64,000 nt of DNA from Rhodovulum adriaticum (GTDB lineage: Bacteria; Pseudomonadota; Alphaproteobacteria; Rhodobacterales; Rhodobacteraceae): assembly GCF_004345735.1 (NCBI RefSeq), contig NZ_SLXL01000003.1:266601-330600 (forward strand), given 5' to 3'. Positions 39,013 to 48,057 of this stretch are shown one piece after another. Both the position numbers and the translations under genes were made by a program. Numbering within the stretch: the first letter of the stretch is position 1; the number at the start of each line of letters is the position of its first letter. The notes below the pieces were generated by a model, which searched no databases, had not been told where the DNA came from, and saw only the letters and a list, made by a program, of their open reading frames with translations.

Positions 39013-39962
39013 CAGGCCAGCTCGCGGATCTCGACCCCCGCGGGCAGGCCGTCCCGGTCGATCTCGATCCGGTAGTCGGCGAACCTGCGCGCGGGTGCAA
39101 GGTTGCCCAGCCCCTTGTCATCCAGCGCCCGAAGCTCGCCATCGACATTGCGCCCGATGCGGACGCGGTCGAACAGCGTATGGGCGGGCGCATTGCCCAA
39201 GGCGCTGTCATGGGCAAACACGATCAGCTTGCGCGTCGTCATCTCGCCCCGCGCGGCGGAGCGGTCATGCTCGAACATGTTGGTCAGCGCTTCGAACAGC
39301 AGGTCCAGATCGGCCAGGGAAAATCCGGTGCGTTCGGCGAACTTGGCAGAGACGAAACCATGCGCGACGTACAGGCCATAAGGCACGATATGCTTGCGGC
39401 CCATGGTGCGGTTGTCGGTGCGTTCGTTGTCGTCCGCGCCTTCGACGCGCTCCTTCTTTTCCTTTTCGTTGGTCGCGGCCATCCGGGTGATCGAGATTTC
39501 CACGGGCAGGATCGGCTCGACCGAGCGGGCGAAGGTCATCTGCACCGGGCCCTTGACCTGCCCGCAATTGATGCCGGTGGACATGACCGCGCCAAAGGTA
39601 CGCACGTCGAAGAAGTTGGCGCACATCCAGTCGCGCAGGGCCTTGGCCTCGTCATCGCTTTTCGGATTGAGCTTGGCGTCCTTCTTCGATTTTTCGTCGC
39701 CGCGGATCGCCGCGTAGGCCTGGCGGTGCTTCTCGTTCAGGATCGAACCTTCCTGAACGTAGATATGGTGCCCCGACTCCCCTGTTCTGGCGAGGTCTAC
39801 ATAATTACGCAGCTTGCGCTTCAGGCTGACATCGGACACCAGCCCGTGGTTCGTTTCGGGGTCGAGCCGCGGCAGGTTGCCCGCATCCGGGTCGCCATTC
39901 GGGTTGCCGTTCGTCACGTCGAAAATCAGCACGAAATCGTGGCGGCGGGAAAGCGTGGTCAT
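39012..39962 (-). CDS. cas7c: Cascade backbone subunit Cas7 (Csd2)
   Basis: A 316-residue RAMP protein that forms the crRNA-binding filament of the type I-C effector. It starts with FVLIFDVTNGNPNGDPDAG, the Cas7 ferredoxin-like strand and glycine motif, and has NFFDVRTFGAVMS, typical of Csd2. It is coupled to cas8c by an ATGA overlap and to cas4 by a shared base. Confidence 0.96.
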   Translation of the reverse strand: MTTLSRRHDFVLIFDVTNGNPNGDPDAGNLPRLDPETNHGLVSDVSLKRKLRNYVDLARTGESGHHIYVQEGSILNEKHRQAYAAIRGDEKSKKDAKLNPKSDDEAKALRDWMCANFFDVRTFGAVMSTGINCGQVKGPVQMTFARSVEPILPVEISITRMAATNEKEKKERVEGADDNERTDNRTMGRKHIVPYGLYVAHGFVSAKFAERTGFSLADLDLLFEALTNMFEHDRSAARGEMTTRKLIVFAHDSALGNAPAHTLFDRVRIGRNVDGELRALDDKGLGNLAPARRFADYRIEIDRDGLPAGVEIRELA

Positions 39963-41691
39963 TGATCGGACTCCGTGATGGGCGTGTCGTCGTGCTTGCG
40001 AAAGAAATCGCTGCGCTGGTGGTAATAGCCGATGCCGAACAGCGCCTGTTCCTGGGCCGCTAGCGTTGCGGGGATCGGGTCGTCCCCCGGCTCCATCAAC
40101 TCGATGATGGAACCCAGCAGCTTTTCGAGGTTGACCGCCCGGCCGGGGCTCAGCTTGCGCAGCTTGGCAAAATGGTTCTGTGCCCCCGCGTCCAGGGTCC
40201 GGAACACCTTCTGCGGCGAGGCCGAGGCCGCACCGTAGAACTTGTCCTTGATGGTGGCATTGACATGCCCCCCCAAGGCCGCGCGCTGAACCTCTTCATA
40301 GACGGCGAAAAGCCGCCCCAGGATGTAACCCTTGTTGGTGTTCGCAGGATCAAGCGCCACGGGAACCTCCTCGGCGAAATTGCGGATCAGGACGGATTTC
40401 AGCATGGCCGCGCGCAGGGCGTTGACCTCGCCGTCGGCGCGGATGCGCATCAGCGCGGTGGACAGCAGCGTCAGCGGATAGGGTGTGCCGGTCAGGATCG
40501 CCCGCATCCACTCGCCCGCGACCAGCGGCGGCACGTTCTCGCGTTTGCCCTGAACCGCCAGTTCAATCAGATACCGCCACAGCGGCGGCCAGTCATCGCG
40601 CGGCGGCGGGTCAAGGTGCATGTCGCTGAGAAAGCGCTGGTAGTGGCGCGTCAGCGTACCGAAATCGTTTTCCCACCAGAACCGCACCGACAGCCGCGCG
40701 GCATTGGGGGCAAGGCCCAGAACGCAGAACCGCACGCCCTTGTCCAGGTTCGGCGCCACCTCGGCCAGCGGCTGCTGCCGCCGGATGCGTTCCAACTGTG
40801 TGCCGATGTCCTGCGTGGCCTTCTTCTCGGCAATTGCAGGATCCCAGAAGGCCCCGAAAACGCTTTCTGCCTGCGCGGCGGCAGCGGCATCCGCGGCATC
40901 GGCCCAGAACACGGTCGAGGTGTCGCCGATCTGCAGCCGGTGGTCGCTGTCCTTTTCCAGGAACCGGTTCAGCGCCGTCGTGTAGGCAAAGGCCGCCGTT
41001 TCCGACACGGGGGCATTGTCGCCCTGTTCGTGCCCATAGGAAGCAAAGGCATCGAGGTTGAAGGAAACCAGGCTGGCACCCGAGGACTGCGCACCCCAAC
41101 CCCCTTTACCGAGGGGTGCAGGCGCGCCACCGGGGCGGAATGGCCGGTCACAAGGCAGATTTGCGGATCGGCTGCCCCCTCGGCCCCGCTCCGCGCCCAA
41201 AGGGCCTGCGCGGCGGGCCGGTCATGCAGGAAACCGCGTTCCCCAGCCAGACGAAACACAAGGTTCTGGTCCAGCATCGCCTCGGGCCACAGCGGCGGCA
41301 CGAAGGCCTGGGGCGTCCAGTTTTCCAGAAACCGGGCCAGCGCGGACAGGCCGGCGTCGTCTTCGCCCGACAGCAGTTCCAGGTGTCTTTCGCGGAATTT
41401 CGCGTGTTCCTCGGCGGTGCGCTTGCCCGCGCCGGCCGTGACGCCCAGAACATAGGCCGTCTTGTCCCACAGGAAATTGGGCGCGATGCCAGCCGTGCGC
41501 TTGACGGCCTGGGGAACCAGAATGAACCGGGGCGAGCGCTTCTTGTCGTCCGCGCGCAGGTCGATCACCTCTGCCACCGACCCGTCCGGGGTCAGCCCCA
41601 CACAAAAGCCGATCTTCTCGGTCGAATACCCAATGGGCGGCTTTTCCGGCAGCCGCTCATACGCCCGCACCAGCGAGGCCAGCATACTCAT
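39959..41691 (-). pseudogene. cas8c: Cas8c (Csd1), frame shifted near 41100
   Basis: Large subunit of the type I-C effector, involved in PAM recognition. The first part (MSMLASLVRAYERLPEKPP.., from 41691) reads in one frame for about 197 codons up to LHPSVKG, and the rest (WGAQSSGASLVSFNLDAF.., ending at 39959) is in the -1 frame for about 380 codons. Together they give a normal Csd1 of about 577 residues with no missing segment. The break lies in a G-rich stretch after AAA (41094-41107). It may be a true mutation, a sequencing error, or a ribosomal frameshift. The start overlaps the cas5 stop (ATGA). Confidence 0.85.
41101..41107 (-). other. Candidate -1 slippery heptamer A AAG GGG
   Basis: In the upstream cas8c frame the bases read A AAG GGG, followed by GTT. 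This fits the X XXY YYZ pattern: slipping back one base lets the two tRNAs pair again on AAA and GGG. Exactly this shift joins LHPSVKG to GWGAQSSG and restores the full protein. A stimulatory downstream structure or upstream SD was not shown. Confidence 0.4.
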
Positions 41692-42386
41692 CGCAGCACC
41701 TCTGCGCTGTCCGGCGCGGGCACCTCCAGCACGCCCTCGATCAGCCGGGCGCGGAAAAACAGCGAGGGGCGGCCGGGGGCGGCATGGTCGATGTCCCACA
41801 GCATCAAGCCCAGGTCGCGCGGGGCGCCAAAGCCGTGTTCAGGCGTTTCCATCACCGGGTTGCGCGCTGGCAAGGCCGCATCGGGGGCGACCGGCGCGAA
41901 ATACGCCGCGAACTCGCGCGTGCCAAGGCAGGGCTGGTGAAAACACTGCCCCCGGGCGACGCGGCGGTTGAAGATATCCAGGTGCTTGCCCTCGTTGTCG
42001 TCGGGCCCGGCCTTGGCGGTCAGCTCGAAATGCGCCTCGATCACGTAGGCGGGGTTGACCAGAACGGTCGCGGCGCGCTGTTGCCGGTTCTCATCCACCA
42101 GGATTTGCAGCCCGCCCACATCGCCCCGTTTCATCGCCTTCTTGATCGTTCCCGTGGGCGCCTTGTGCCCCACCTCGTTGCGGCGGATGGACTGAAAGCG
42201 GATCGGCTCCAACACATGAATGCGGTCGATGACCCAGCGGATTGCAGGTTTCCAGTGGATCGCCTCCAGGATGCCCCGGGCGGCCGAGGGCGTCATCACG
42301 TCATAGCTGACACGCTCGACCTTCAGCTCGGGCCGCGTGAAGAGGGCATTGCGCCCCCAGACATGCAATCGAATTCCATAAGCCAT
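41688..42386 (-). CDS. cas5c: Cas5c (Cas5d) pre-crRNA endoribonuclease
   Basis: In type I-C systems Cas5 both cuts the repeat RNA and caps the 5' handle of the crRNA, replacing Cas6, which is absent here. The 232-residue product starts MAYGIRLHVWGRNALFTRPE and has the family stretch RVSYDVMTPSAARGILEAIHWKP (about residues 25-47) and FRARLIEGVLEVP near the end. It is coupled to cas8c and separated from cas3 by 121 bases. Confidence 0.95.
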   Translation of the reverse strand: MAYGIRLHVWGRNALFTRPELKVERVSYDVMTPSAARGILEAIHWKPAIRWVIDRIHVLEPIRFQSIRRNEVGHKAPTGTIKKAMKRGDVGGLQILVDENRQQRAATVLVNPAYVIEAHFELTAKAGPDDNEGKHLDIFNRRVARGQCFHQPCLGTREFAAYFAPVAPDAALPARNPVMETPEHGFGAPRDLGLMLWDIDHAAPGRPSLFFRARLIEGVLEVPAPDSAEVLR

Positions 42387-42409
42387 GGGTCACCTCGAAT
42401 GACGCTCAG

Positions 42410-42415
42410 ATTATC
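42410..42415 (-). promoter_or_regulatory. Possible internal promoter -10 box before cas5c
   Basis: The cas3-cas5c gap contains GATAAT on the minus strand, 24 bases before the cas5c ATG. The -35 side is poor (TTGTGC is 14 bases away). This gap is the only sizeable break in the cas operon, so a second promoter for the Cascade and adaptation genes is possible. Confidence 0.3.
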
Positions 42416-42507
42416 CCTGAGGTTGAGTGGCACAAGGGAAAAAGCCTGTTGTTTTAGTTGTCCTCGTGGCAAGCATCTGAGCGGAGCAGGTCAAGTCCTG
42501 TCACCCC

Positions 42508-44748
42508 TCACACAATCCCCTGATCGGCGCTCAGATACTCTGCCTCTTCCCACCAGAGGCCAAAATCGTCGTGGTAAAGCGACGGCGCGCCAAGGACGAA
42601 GAACTGGTCGCCGCGCAGGTCGCGGGCGTGGAAATCGCCCTTGCCATTCGCGCGCAGGATCTCGCGCGCCCGTTCGGGGATCTGCACCACATAGGGTTGC
42701 AAGGCGCGGGCGATGCCCCCTGACGGCACCTTTTCCACCGCAAGCTTGGTAACCTCCTCCTGCGCCTTCGGCTCGACCGCCACGATCACCGGCACCATCG
42801 GGCTGTCGATCATGCGATAGTCCGCAGCCACCTTGCGGAACTGAAAACGGGAAGATGTTCCTGTGAATAATAGGTCATCAAACATATTCGAGCCAAGACG
42901 GTCCGGCCCAACCCGCCAATAGACCTCTCGGAACCAGCTGCGGATCGCCTCGGAGGCGAGCAAATCGTCGAACTTCGCTGCGGTGGTCCACATGGCCTTG
43001 GCCAGGTTTTTCACCTCTGCGGGTGCGCCATGCTCGGCGGGCGAAAACACCGTCAGAACCGATGCCTCCAGCGGTCGTTTCCCCTCGCGGTTCACGCGCC
43101 CCGCCGCCTGTATGACCGAGTCCAGCCCCGCCTCGGCCCGCCAGCCGCGGGGGAAGTCCAGGTCCACCCCCGCCTCGATCAGGCTGGTGGCGATCAGGCG
43201 GCAGGGCCGATCCGCCGCCAGCCGCGCCTTGATATCGGCGATGACCGCGCGGCGGTGGGCCGGATATTGCCGGGTCGTCAGGTGAACAAGCCCCTCCAGC
43301 CCCTGCGCCTTGCCCGCACGATAAAGGTCGAGCGCATGCTTGCGGCTGTTGACGATCACGACGCCCTGCGCCGTGGCCCCCAGTGCACCGAGCAGCGCGG
43401 TATCGTCCATCTCGCCGCCCTGCACGATCCGCACCCGACCCAGCTGCTGCGCCAGCGTCTTGGGATCGGGGGCCAGTTCCCGCCCGGCCAACGGCAGGCC
43501 GCCCTGCTGCAACTCGTCGCTGTCGAAGGCGGGCTGGGTCGCGGTGCACAGAACCACCGTGCAGCCGTAATGGGTGGCCAGGGTGTCGATCATCGCCAGC
43601 GTCGGCAACAGAAGCTTGCGCGGCAGGCATTGCGCCTCGTCCAGGACGATCACCGCGCCCGCGATATTGTGCAGCTTGCGGCAGCGCGAGGGACGGGCGG
43701 CAAACAGGCTTTCGAACAGCTGGACATTCGTGGTGACCACGACGGGCGCCGCCCAGTCCTCCATCGCCAGGCGGGCCTTGGCCGGCCCTTCCTCGCCGCC
43801 GTTCTCCGTCTCAATGGCGCTGTGGTGTTCCAGGATGTTTTCAGCGCCCAGAACGTCCCGAAAGATTGCGGCGGTCTGGTCGATGATCGAGGTATAGGGA
43901 ATGGCATAGATGATCCGCCGGTGCCCATGCCGCGCCGCGTGATCCAGTGCAAAACCCAGCGAGGCCAGCGTCTTGCCGCCCCCGGTCGGCACCGACAGCG
44001 TGAACAGCCCCGGCGGCAAGGGCGCCTTGGCGCGCACATGGGACAGGATGTCCGCGCGCAGCCTGTTGATGTCCGAGTCGCTGCTGAGACCGGCCATATG
44101 TGCCTGAAACCTTTTGCGAAACTCGGGCAACAGGCTTTGCAGGCTTGGCCAGTCGCGATTGCGGCTGCGGTTTTCCAACCGGTCGTAAAACGCCTCTGTG
44201 TCGCGGAAATCGGCATCGACGAGGCAGGAAAAGATCATGCGCACCGCCACCGACAAGTCGAACCCCGCCTTTGCGGACATCCTCAGAAGCTTTTGGATCT
44301 CCTGTCCGGCGGCCTCGATCTCGACCGGCAGATGCGCCTGCCAGGCGGGATCGAGCGGGGCCGCATCTCTTTCGATCCGCCGGTCGAGACAGGCATTGTC
44401 GGCCGTGGACTTGTCCGGCAGCCCCGCATGATGGCCGAGGATCGCGTAGGCCAGAACCTCTGCCACGGGTTTCATGCGTGGGTTTGCCTGATCGCACAGA
44501 ACCCTGCCGCCCGCGGTCGAATGATCGACGATCGGCCCCCGCTCCCCCCTTAGAACGCGGTCGAAAGCGGGGTCGTATTTGCCCAGATCGTGAAAACGTC
44601 CGGCGATAGATGCTGCGGTTGCCAGACCAAGGGGCGCGCCCCGCGCCGCAGCCAGTTGCGCGACCTGCGCCAGATGCTCGGACAGCGGTTGCCAGTCTGA
44701 CCGATCAGCGGCCGAACCGGAATGGGCATAACGGATTTCACCAACCAT
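42508..44748 (-). CDS. cas3: CRISPR nuclease-helicase Cas3 (HD-SF2 fusion)
   Basis: Signature effector nuclease of type I systems, 746 residues. The N-terminal HD nuclease domain has His53-Asp54 in GRFHDLGKYDP and further histidines in AILGHHAG. The helicase part has Walker A PTGGGKT, the box VLDEAQCLP (DEAQ), and the motif QAAGRVNREGK in the second RecA domain. All motifs look intact. It is the first gene of the cas operon; its promoter should lie in the 214-base gap to cobO, where no clear boxes were seen. Confidence 0.95.
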   Translation of the reverse strand: MVGEIRYAHSGSAADRSDWQPLSEHLAQVAQLAAARGAPLGLATAASIAGRFHDLGKYDPAFDRVLRGERGPIVDHSTAGGRVLCDQANPRMKPVAEVLAYAILGHHAGLPDKSTADNACLDRRIERDAAPLDPAWQAHLPVEIEAAGQEIQKLLRMSAKAGFDLSVAVRMIFSCLVDADFRDTEAFYDRLENRSRNRDWPSLQSLLPEFRKRFQAHMAGLSSDSDINRLRADILSHVRAKAPLPPGLFTLSVPTGGGKTLASLGFALDHAARHGHRRIIYAIPYTSIIDQTAAIFRDVLGAENILEHHSAIETENGGEEGPAKARLAMEDWAAPVVVTTNVQLFESLFAARPSRCRKLHNIAGAVIVLDEAQCLPRKLLLPTLAMIDTLATHYGCTVVLCTATQPAFDSDELQQGGLPLAGRELAPDPKTLAQQLGRVRIVQGGEMDDTALLGALGATAQGVVIVNSRKHALDLYRAGKAQGLEGLVHLTTRQYPAHRRAVIADIKARLAADRPCRLIATSLIEAGVDLDFPRGWRAEAGLDSVIQAAGRVNREGKRPLEASVLTVFSPAEHGAPAEVKNLAKAMWTTAAKFDDLLASEAIRSWFREVYWRVGPDRLGSNMFDDLLFTGTSSRFQFRKVAADYRMIDSPMVPVIVAVEPKAQEEVTKLAVEKVPSGGIARALQPYVVQIPERAREILRANGKGDFHARDLRGDQFFVLGAPSLYHDDFGLWWEEAEYLSADQGIV

Positions 44749-44962
44749 AGCCGAAGCCTAACACCGCGCAGGACGTTGACCAGATGAACGTCGGGGAATT
44801 CGGGCCGTTATGCCGCCCAACTGCGGATGTCACGCCGTTCCACCAGCCGCCCATAGCACCCCACCTACCGACGCCAAACGCCCCGTTCCACCCGCCCGAC
44901 CAGGGCGTGGAGCTGTCGGGCCAGGCCGCGATGTTGCACAGCATGGCGCGCTTTCAAACCGC

Positions 44963-45589
44963 TCAGAACTCCACCCCGGGCTGGCCCTTGATGCCCGCCC
45001 GGAAGGGGTGCTTGACCAGCGTCATTTCGGTGACCAGATCGGCGGCCTCGATCAGCGGTTCGGGGGCGTTGCGCCCGGTCAGCACGACGTGGGTCAGGGA
45101 CGGTTTTTCCGCCGCCAGAAAGGCCAGCACAGCGTCCACGTCCAGATAGCCATAGCGCAAGGCGATGTTGATTTCATCCAGCAGGACCATACGGATCGCG
45201 GGGTCGCGGATCAGTTCCTGCGCCTTGCGCCAGCCGTTTTCGGCGGCGGCGATGTCGCGCGCGCGGTCCTGCGTTTCCCAGGTAAAGCCCTCTCCCATGG
45301 CATGAAACTGGCACAGATCGCCGAAATGGCCGGTCAGCAGGCGCCGTTCGCCCGTGTCCCACTTGCCCTTGACGAATTGCACCACGGCGCAGGGCATGCC
45401 GTGTGCGATGCAGCGCAGGATCATCCCGAACCCGGACGAGGATTTGCCCTTGCCCGCGCCGGTATGGACGATGACCAGCCCCTTTTCGGCGGTCTTGCCC
45501 TCCAGCGCGCGATCTTTCGCGGCCTTGCGCTTGGCCATCTTCGCGGCATGGCGGGCGTTTTCGTCGGTGGCGGGGGGCGTTTCGGGCAT
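44963..45589 (-). CDS. cobO: Corrinoid adenosyltransferase CobO/BtuR
   Basis: Transfers the adenosyl group of ATP to reduced corrinoids, making adenosylcobalamin. The 208-residue product has a basic N-terminus, the modified P-loop HTGAGKGKSSSGFGM (about residues 42-56), VVQFVKGKW, and LLDEINIALRYGYLD, which together define the CobA/CobO/PduO-unrelated BtuR family. It is divergent from the riboswitch-controlled cobalt transporter operon. Its own upstream region has no aptamer on the minus strand. Confidence 0.95.
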   Translation of the reverse strand: MPETPPATDENARHAAKMAKRKAAKDRALEGKTAEKGLVIVHTGAGKGKSSSGFGMILRCIAHGMPCAVVQFVKGKWDTGERRLLTGHFGDLCQFHAMGEGFTWETQDRARDIAAAENGWRKAQELIRDPAIRMVLLDEINIALRYGYLDVDAVLAFLAAEKPSLTHVVLTGRNAPEPLIEAADLVTEMTLVKHPFRAGIKGQPGVEF

Positions 45590-45728
45590 GTCCTGTCCTT
45601 GCTGCGATCACGGGTGCGCGCAACCTTAGGCGCCTCAACCCCGGCGTCAAACGGATCGCCACGGGCGGCGTATTTGGCGATTGACAGGCCGGCTGTCTCT
45701 TTGACATGACAGACGCGTGATCGGTTCT

Positions 45729-45901
45729 TTCGGCTGCATCCGCAGTCGAAGGTGAAAAGGGAACGCGGTGCGCACCGACAGGTGCAATTCCGCGGCTGCC
45801 CCCGCAACTGTAAGCGGCGAGCAAGGCTGTGACACGCCACTGGGGACATCCCCCGGGAAGGCCAGCCAAGCAACGACCCGCAAGCCAGGAGACCTGCCGG
45901 A
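45729..45901 (+). promoter_or_regulatory. Cobalamin riboswitch 1 (before cobalt transporter)
   Basis: Adenosylcobalamin aptamer on the plus strand. P1 pairs 45729-45734 with 45896-45901. The conserved core AAAAGGGAA, then GCTGCCCCCGCAACTGTAAG (the B12 box region), GCCACTGGG, GGGAAGGCCAGCC and GCCAGGAGACCTGCC follow in order. It lies before the cbi-type transporter operon, which it should repress at high B12. Confidence 0.93.
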
Positions 45902-45999
45902 CACCCGCGCGCAACCCGCGCGGATTCCACCGGACGCCGGGGTGCGCGTCTGGCCCGGATCGGCCTGCGTGGCCTGTTCGTGCCTTCGATCCCCCTTCG

Positions 46000-46041
46000 T
46001 CCTTTCCGACCGCGGCCCTTGCGCCGCCACCGATGAAAGGA
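46000..46041 (+). promoter_or_regulatory. SD-masking hairpin, riboswitch 1 expression platform
   Basis: TCCTTTC (46000-46006) is an exact reverse complement of GAAAGGA (46035-46041), the ribosome site for the TTG start at 46050. A further stem (45905-45911 with 45917-45923) lies right after the aptamer. Pairing with the ribosome site suggests control of translation. Confidence 0.5.
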
Positions 46042-46049
46042 AAAGATCC

Positions 46050-46838
46050 TTGGTTTTCAACCGCAAAACGATGACGGCCGCCCTGTCGCTCGTCCCGGCC
46101 CTGGCCGCGGCGCATTTCCAGCTGTCCTACACCGAAGAGGCGCTGATCGAGCGGCCCGGCGATGTGCCGGTCAAGCTGATCTTCTGGCACCCGTTCGAGA
46201 ACGGGCATGTCATGGACATGGGCGAACCGCTGGAATTCTACGCCATCCATCGCGGCGAGAAGATCGACCTGAAGGACACGCTGGCCAAGACGACCTTCAA
46301 CGGCGCGGACAACGCGGCCGTGGCCTATGATGCCAGCGTGCCGGTGAAACGCTCGGGCGACTACGTGCTGGTGACGGTTCCCGCCCCCTATTACGAGGGG
46401 TCCGAGGACATCTATATCCAGCAGATCACCAAGGCCTATCTCAACCGCAACACCCTGCCCACCGACTGGACCGAACCGCAGGGCCTGAAGACAGAGATCT
46501 TGCCGCTGGTCAAACCCTACAACGTAATGGCCGGGTCCACCTTTACCGGCCGGGTTCTGTCCGACGGCCAGCCCGTGGCCGGTGCCGAGATCGAAATCGA
46601 ATACATGGCCGCCGAACCGGACATGACGACCGGCAGCCCGAAAGAGGCCACCGTCGGCCCGATGCCCGGCGGGGCCGTGGTCGCGATCTCGGACCAGGAT
46701 GGCGAATTCACCTTCGGCATTCCGCGGGCCGGTTACTGGGGCTTTGCCGCGCTCGGCGTCGGCCCGGACACCGAACACGAGGGCAAGGAACTGTCCCAGG
46801 ACGCGGTGATCTGGATCCGCGCCTACGACGTGAAATAG
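46050..46838 (+). CDS. DUF4198 periplasmic component of cobalt ECF transporter (NikK/CbiK-like)
   Basis: A 262-residue exported protein. After a signal peptide (NRKTMTAALSLVPALAAA) the mature protein begins HFQLSYT, and it ends with a carboxypeptidase-like beta domain. DUF4198 (NikK-type) proteins accompany nickel or cobalt ECF transporters and probably help deliver the metal. The TTG at 46050 is preferred because it follows GAAAGGA by 8 bases and supplies the basic residues of the signal; the ATG at 46071 is the alternative. It is first in the operon under riboswitch 1, which favours cobalt as the metal. Confidence 0.8.
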   Translation: MVFNRKTMTAALSLVPALAAAHFQLSYTEEALIERPGDVPVKLIFWHPFENGHVMDMGEPLEFYAIHRGEKIDLKDTLAKTTFNGADNAAVAYDASVPVKRSGDYVLVTVPAPYYEGSEDIYIQQITKAYLNRNTLPTDWTEPQGLKTEILPLVKPYNVMAGSTFTGRVLSDGQPVAGAEIEIEYMAAEPDMTTGSPKEATVGPMPGGAVVAISDQDGEFTFGIPRAGYWGFAALGVGPDTEHEGKELSQDAVIWIRAYDVK

Positions 46839-46849
46839 GGGGCAGGCAA

Positions 46850-47467
46850 ATGCATATCGTGGACGGGGCGCTGGCGGGTGAGGTCGTCCTGGGCGGCGCG
46901 GCGCTGGCAGCGGGCGGCATCGCCCTTGGCCTGCGCCAGTTACCGCTGGAAAAAATCCCCGCCGCCGGGGTGCTGGCGGCCAGCTTCTTCGTGGCCTCGC
47001 TGATCCATGTGCCGATCGGCCCGTCCTCGGTGCATCTGATCCTCAACGGTCTGGCCGGGCTGGTGCTCGGCTGGGCCGCCTTCCCGGCGCTCTTCGTCGG
47101 GCTGCTGTTACAGGCGGTTTTCTTCGGCTTCGGCGGGTTGACCGTGCTAGGGGTGAACACGCTGAACATCGCGCTGCCCGCGGTGATCGTGCATTACCTC
47201 TGTTGGCGCGGCGTGACCCGCAGCGCGCCCCCGCTGGCCGCGCTGTGGGCCGGGTTCGGCGGTGCGCTGGCGATTGCGCTGACCACCGTTCTTGTGGGGC
47301 TGTCGCTGATGCTGTCGGGGGACGAATTCATCCCCGCGGCCAAGCTGGTTTTCTTTGCCCATATCCCCGTGATGGCGGTCGAGGGGCTGTTGTCCGCCGC
47401 CGCCGTCTACCTGGCCGTTGAGGTCAAACCCGACCTCTTCGACACGCTGAAAGGAGCGGCGACATGA
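46850..47467 (+). CDS. cbiM: Cobalt ECF transporter S component CbiM
   Basis: Substrate-binding membrane component, 205 residues. It starts MHIVDG; in this family the N-terminal Met-His pair inserts into the protein and binds the metal. Other family stretches are SLIHVPIGPSSVHLILNG and FFAHIPVMAVEG. The cobalt call rests on the B12 riboswitch; the sequence alone cannot exclude nickel. It starts 11 bases after the DUF4198 gene and overlaps the next gene by 4 bases. Confidence 0.92.
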   Translation: MHIVDGALAGEVVLGGAALAAGGIALGLRQLPLEKIPAAGVLAASFFVASLIHVPIGPSSVHLILNGLAGLVLGWAAFPALFVGLLLQAVFFGFGGLTVLGVNTLNIALPAVIVHYLCWRGVTRSAPPLAALWAGFGGALAIALTTVLVGLSLMLSGDEFIPAAKLVFFAHIPVMAVEGLLSAAAVYLAVEVKPDLFDTLKGAAT

Positions 47468-48054
47468 TCCGCGCATTGACCCTTATGCTTTGCCTGGCGC
47501 TGACCCCCCTGCCCGCTGCCGCCCACAAGGTGATCGCCTCGGCCTTTCCCAGCGGCGACGTGATCGAGGGCGAGGTCGGGTTTTCCAACGGCGACATGGC
47601 CACCGACCAGTTGGTCGAAGTGTTCGACGGCGACGGGGCCAAGCTGGGCGAGGCCCGGACCGACGCCGACGGCTATTTCACCTACCGGCCCACCGCGCCG
47701 GTGCGCCACATCTTCCGCGCCGATCTGGGCGCCGGCCACGTGGCAGAGTTCGAGATGACCGGCGAAGAGGTCGCCGCGATCCTGGGCAAGGCCGCACCAG
47801 CCCCCGCCACGGCCGACCCCGTGGTCGAGGTTGCCCCAAGCGGCGCCCCCGCCCCGGCGCTGGCCGGTCTCAGCACCGCCGACAAGGCCGAAATCGCCCG
47901 CATCGTGCGCGACGAAACCCGCCCCCTGCGGCGCGAGATCGCCGCCTACAAGGAACACCACGACCTGCAAACCGTTCTGGGCGGGATCGGCTACATCTTC
48001 GGCCTGTTCGGCCTTGGGTTCTACCTTGCCGCGCGCCGCAGGCTGGCGGCCTAG
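47464..48054 (+). CDS. CbiL/NikL-like periplasmic accessory protein
   Basis: A 196-residue exported protein: signal peptide ending LPAAA, mature start HKVIASAF with an N-terminal His, a carboxypeptidase-like fold (GDVIEGEVGFSNG.. to RADLGAGHVAEF), an alanine/proline linker, a charged helix and one C-terminal membrane helix (about 170-190). This is the NikL/CbiL layout that replaces CbiN in some metal ECF transporters. A GGAG ribosome site precedes the ATG and the gene overlaps cbiM (ATGA). Confidence 0.8.
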   Translation: MIRALTLMLCLALTPLPAAAHKVIASAFPSGDVIEGEVGFSNGDMATDQLVEVFDGDGAKLGEARTDADGYFTYRPTAPVRHIFRADLGAGHVAEFEMTGEEVAAILGKAAPAPATADPVVEVAPSGAPAPALAGLSTADKAEIARIVRDETRPLRREIAAYKEHHDLQTVLGGIGYIFGLFGLGFYLAARRRLAA

Positions 48055-48057
48055 CGA

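Noticed and set aside
44749..44962. A gene in the gap between cas3 and cobO
   Set aside because: Short frames there have no ribosome site or family match; the gap more likely holds the cas promoter and the cobO 3' end.
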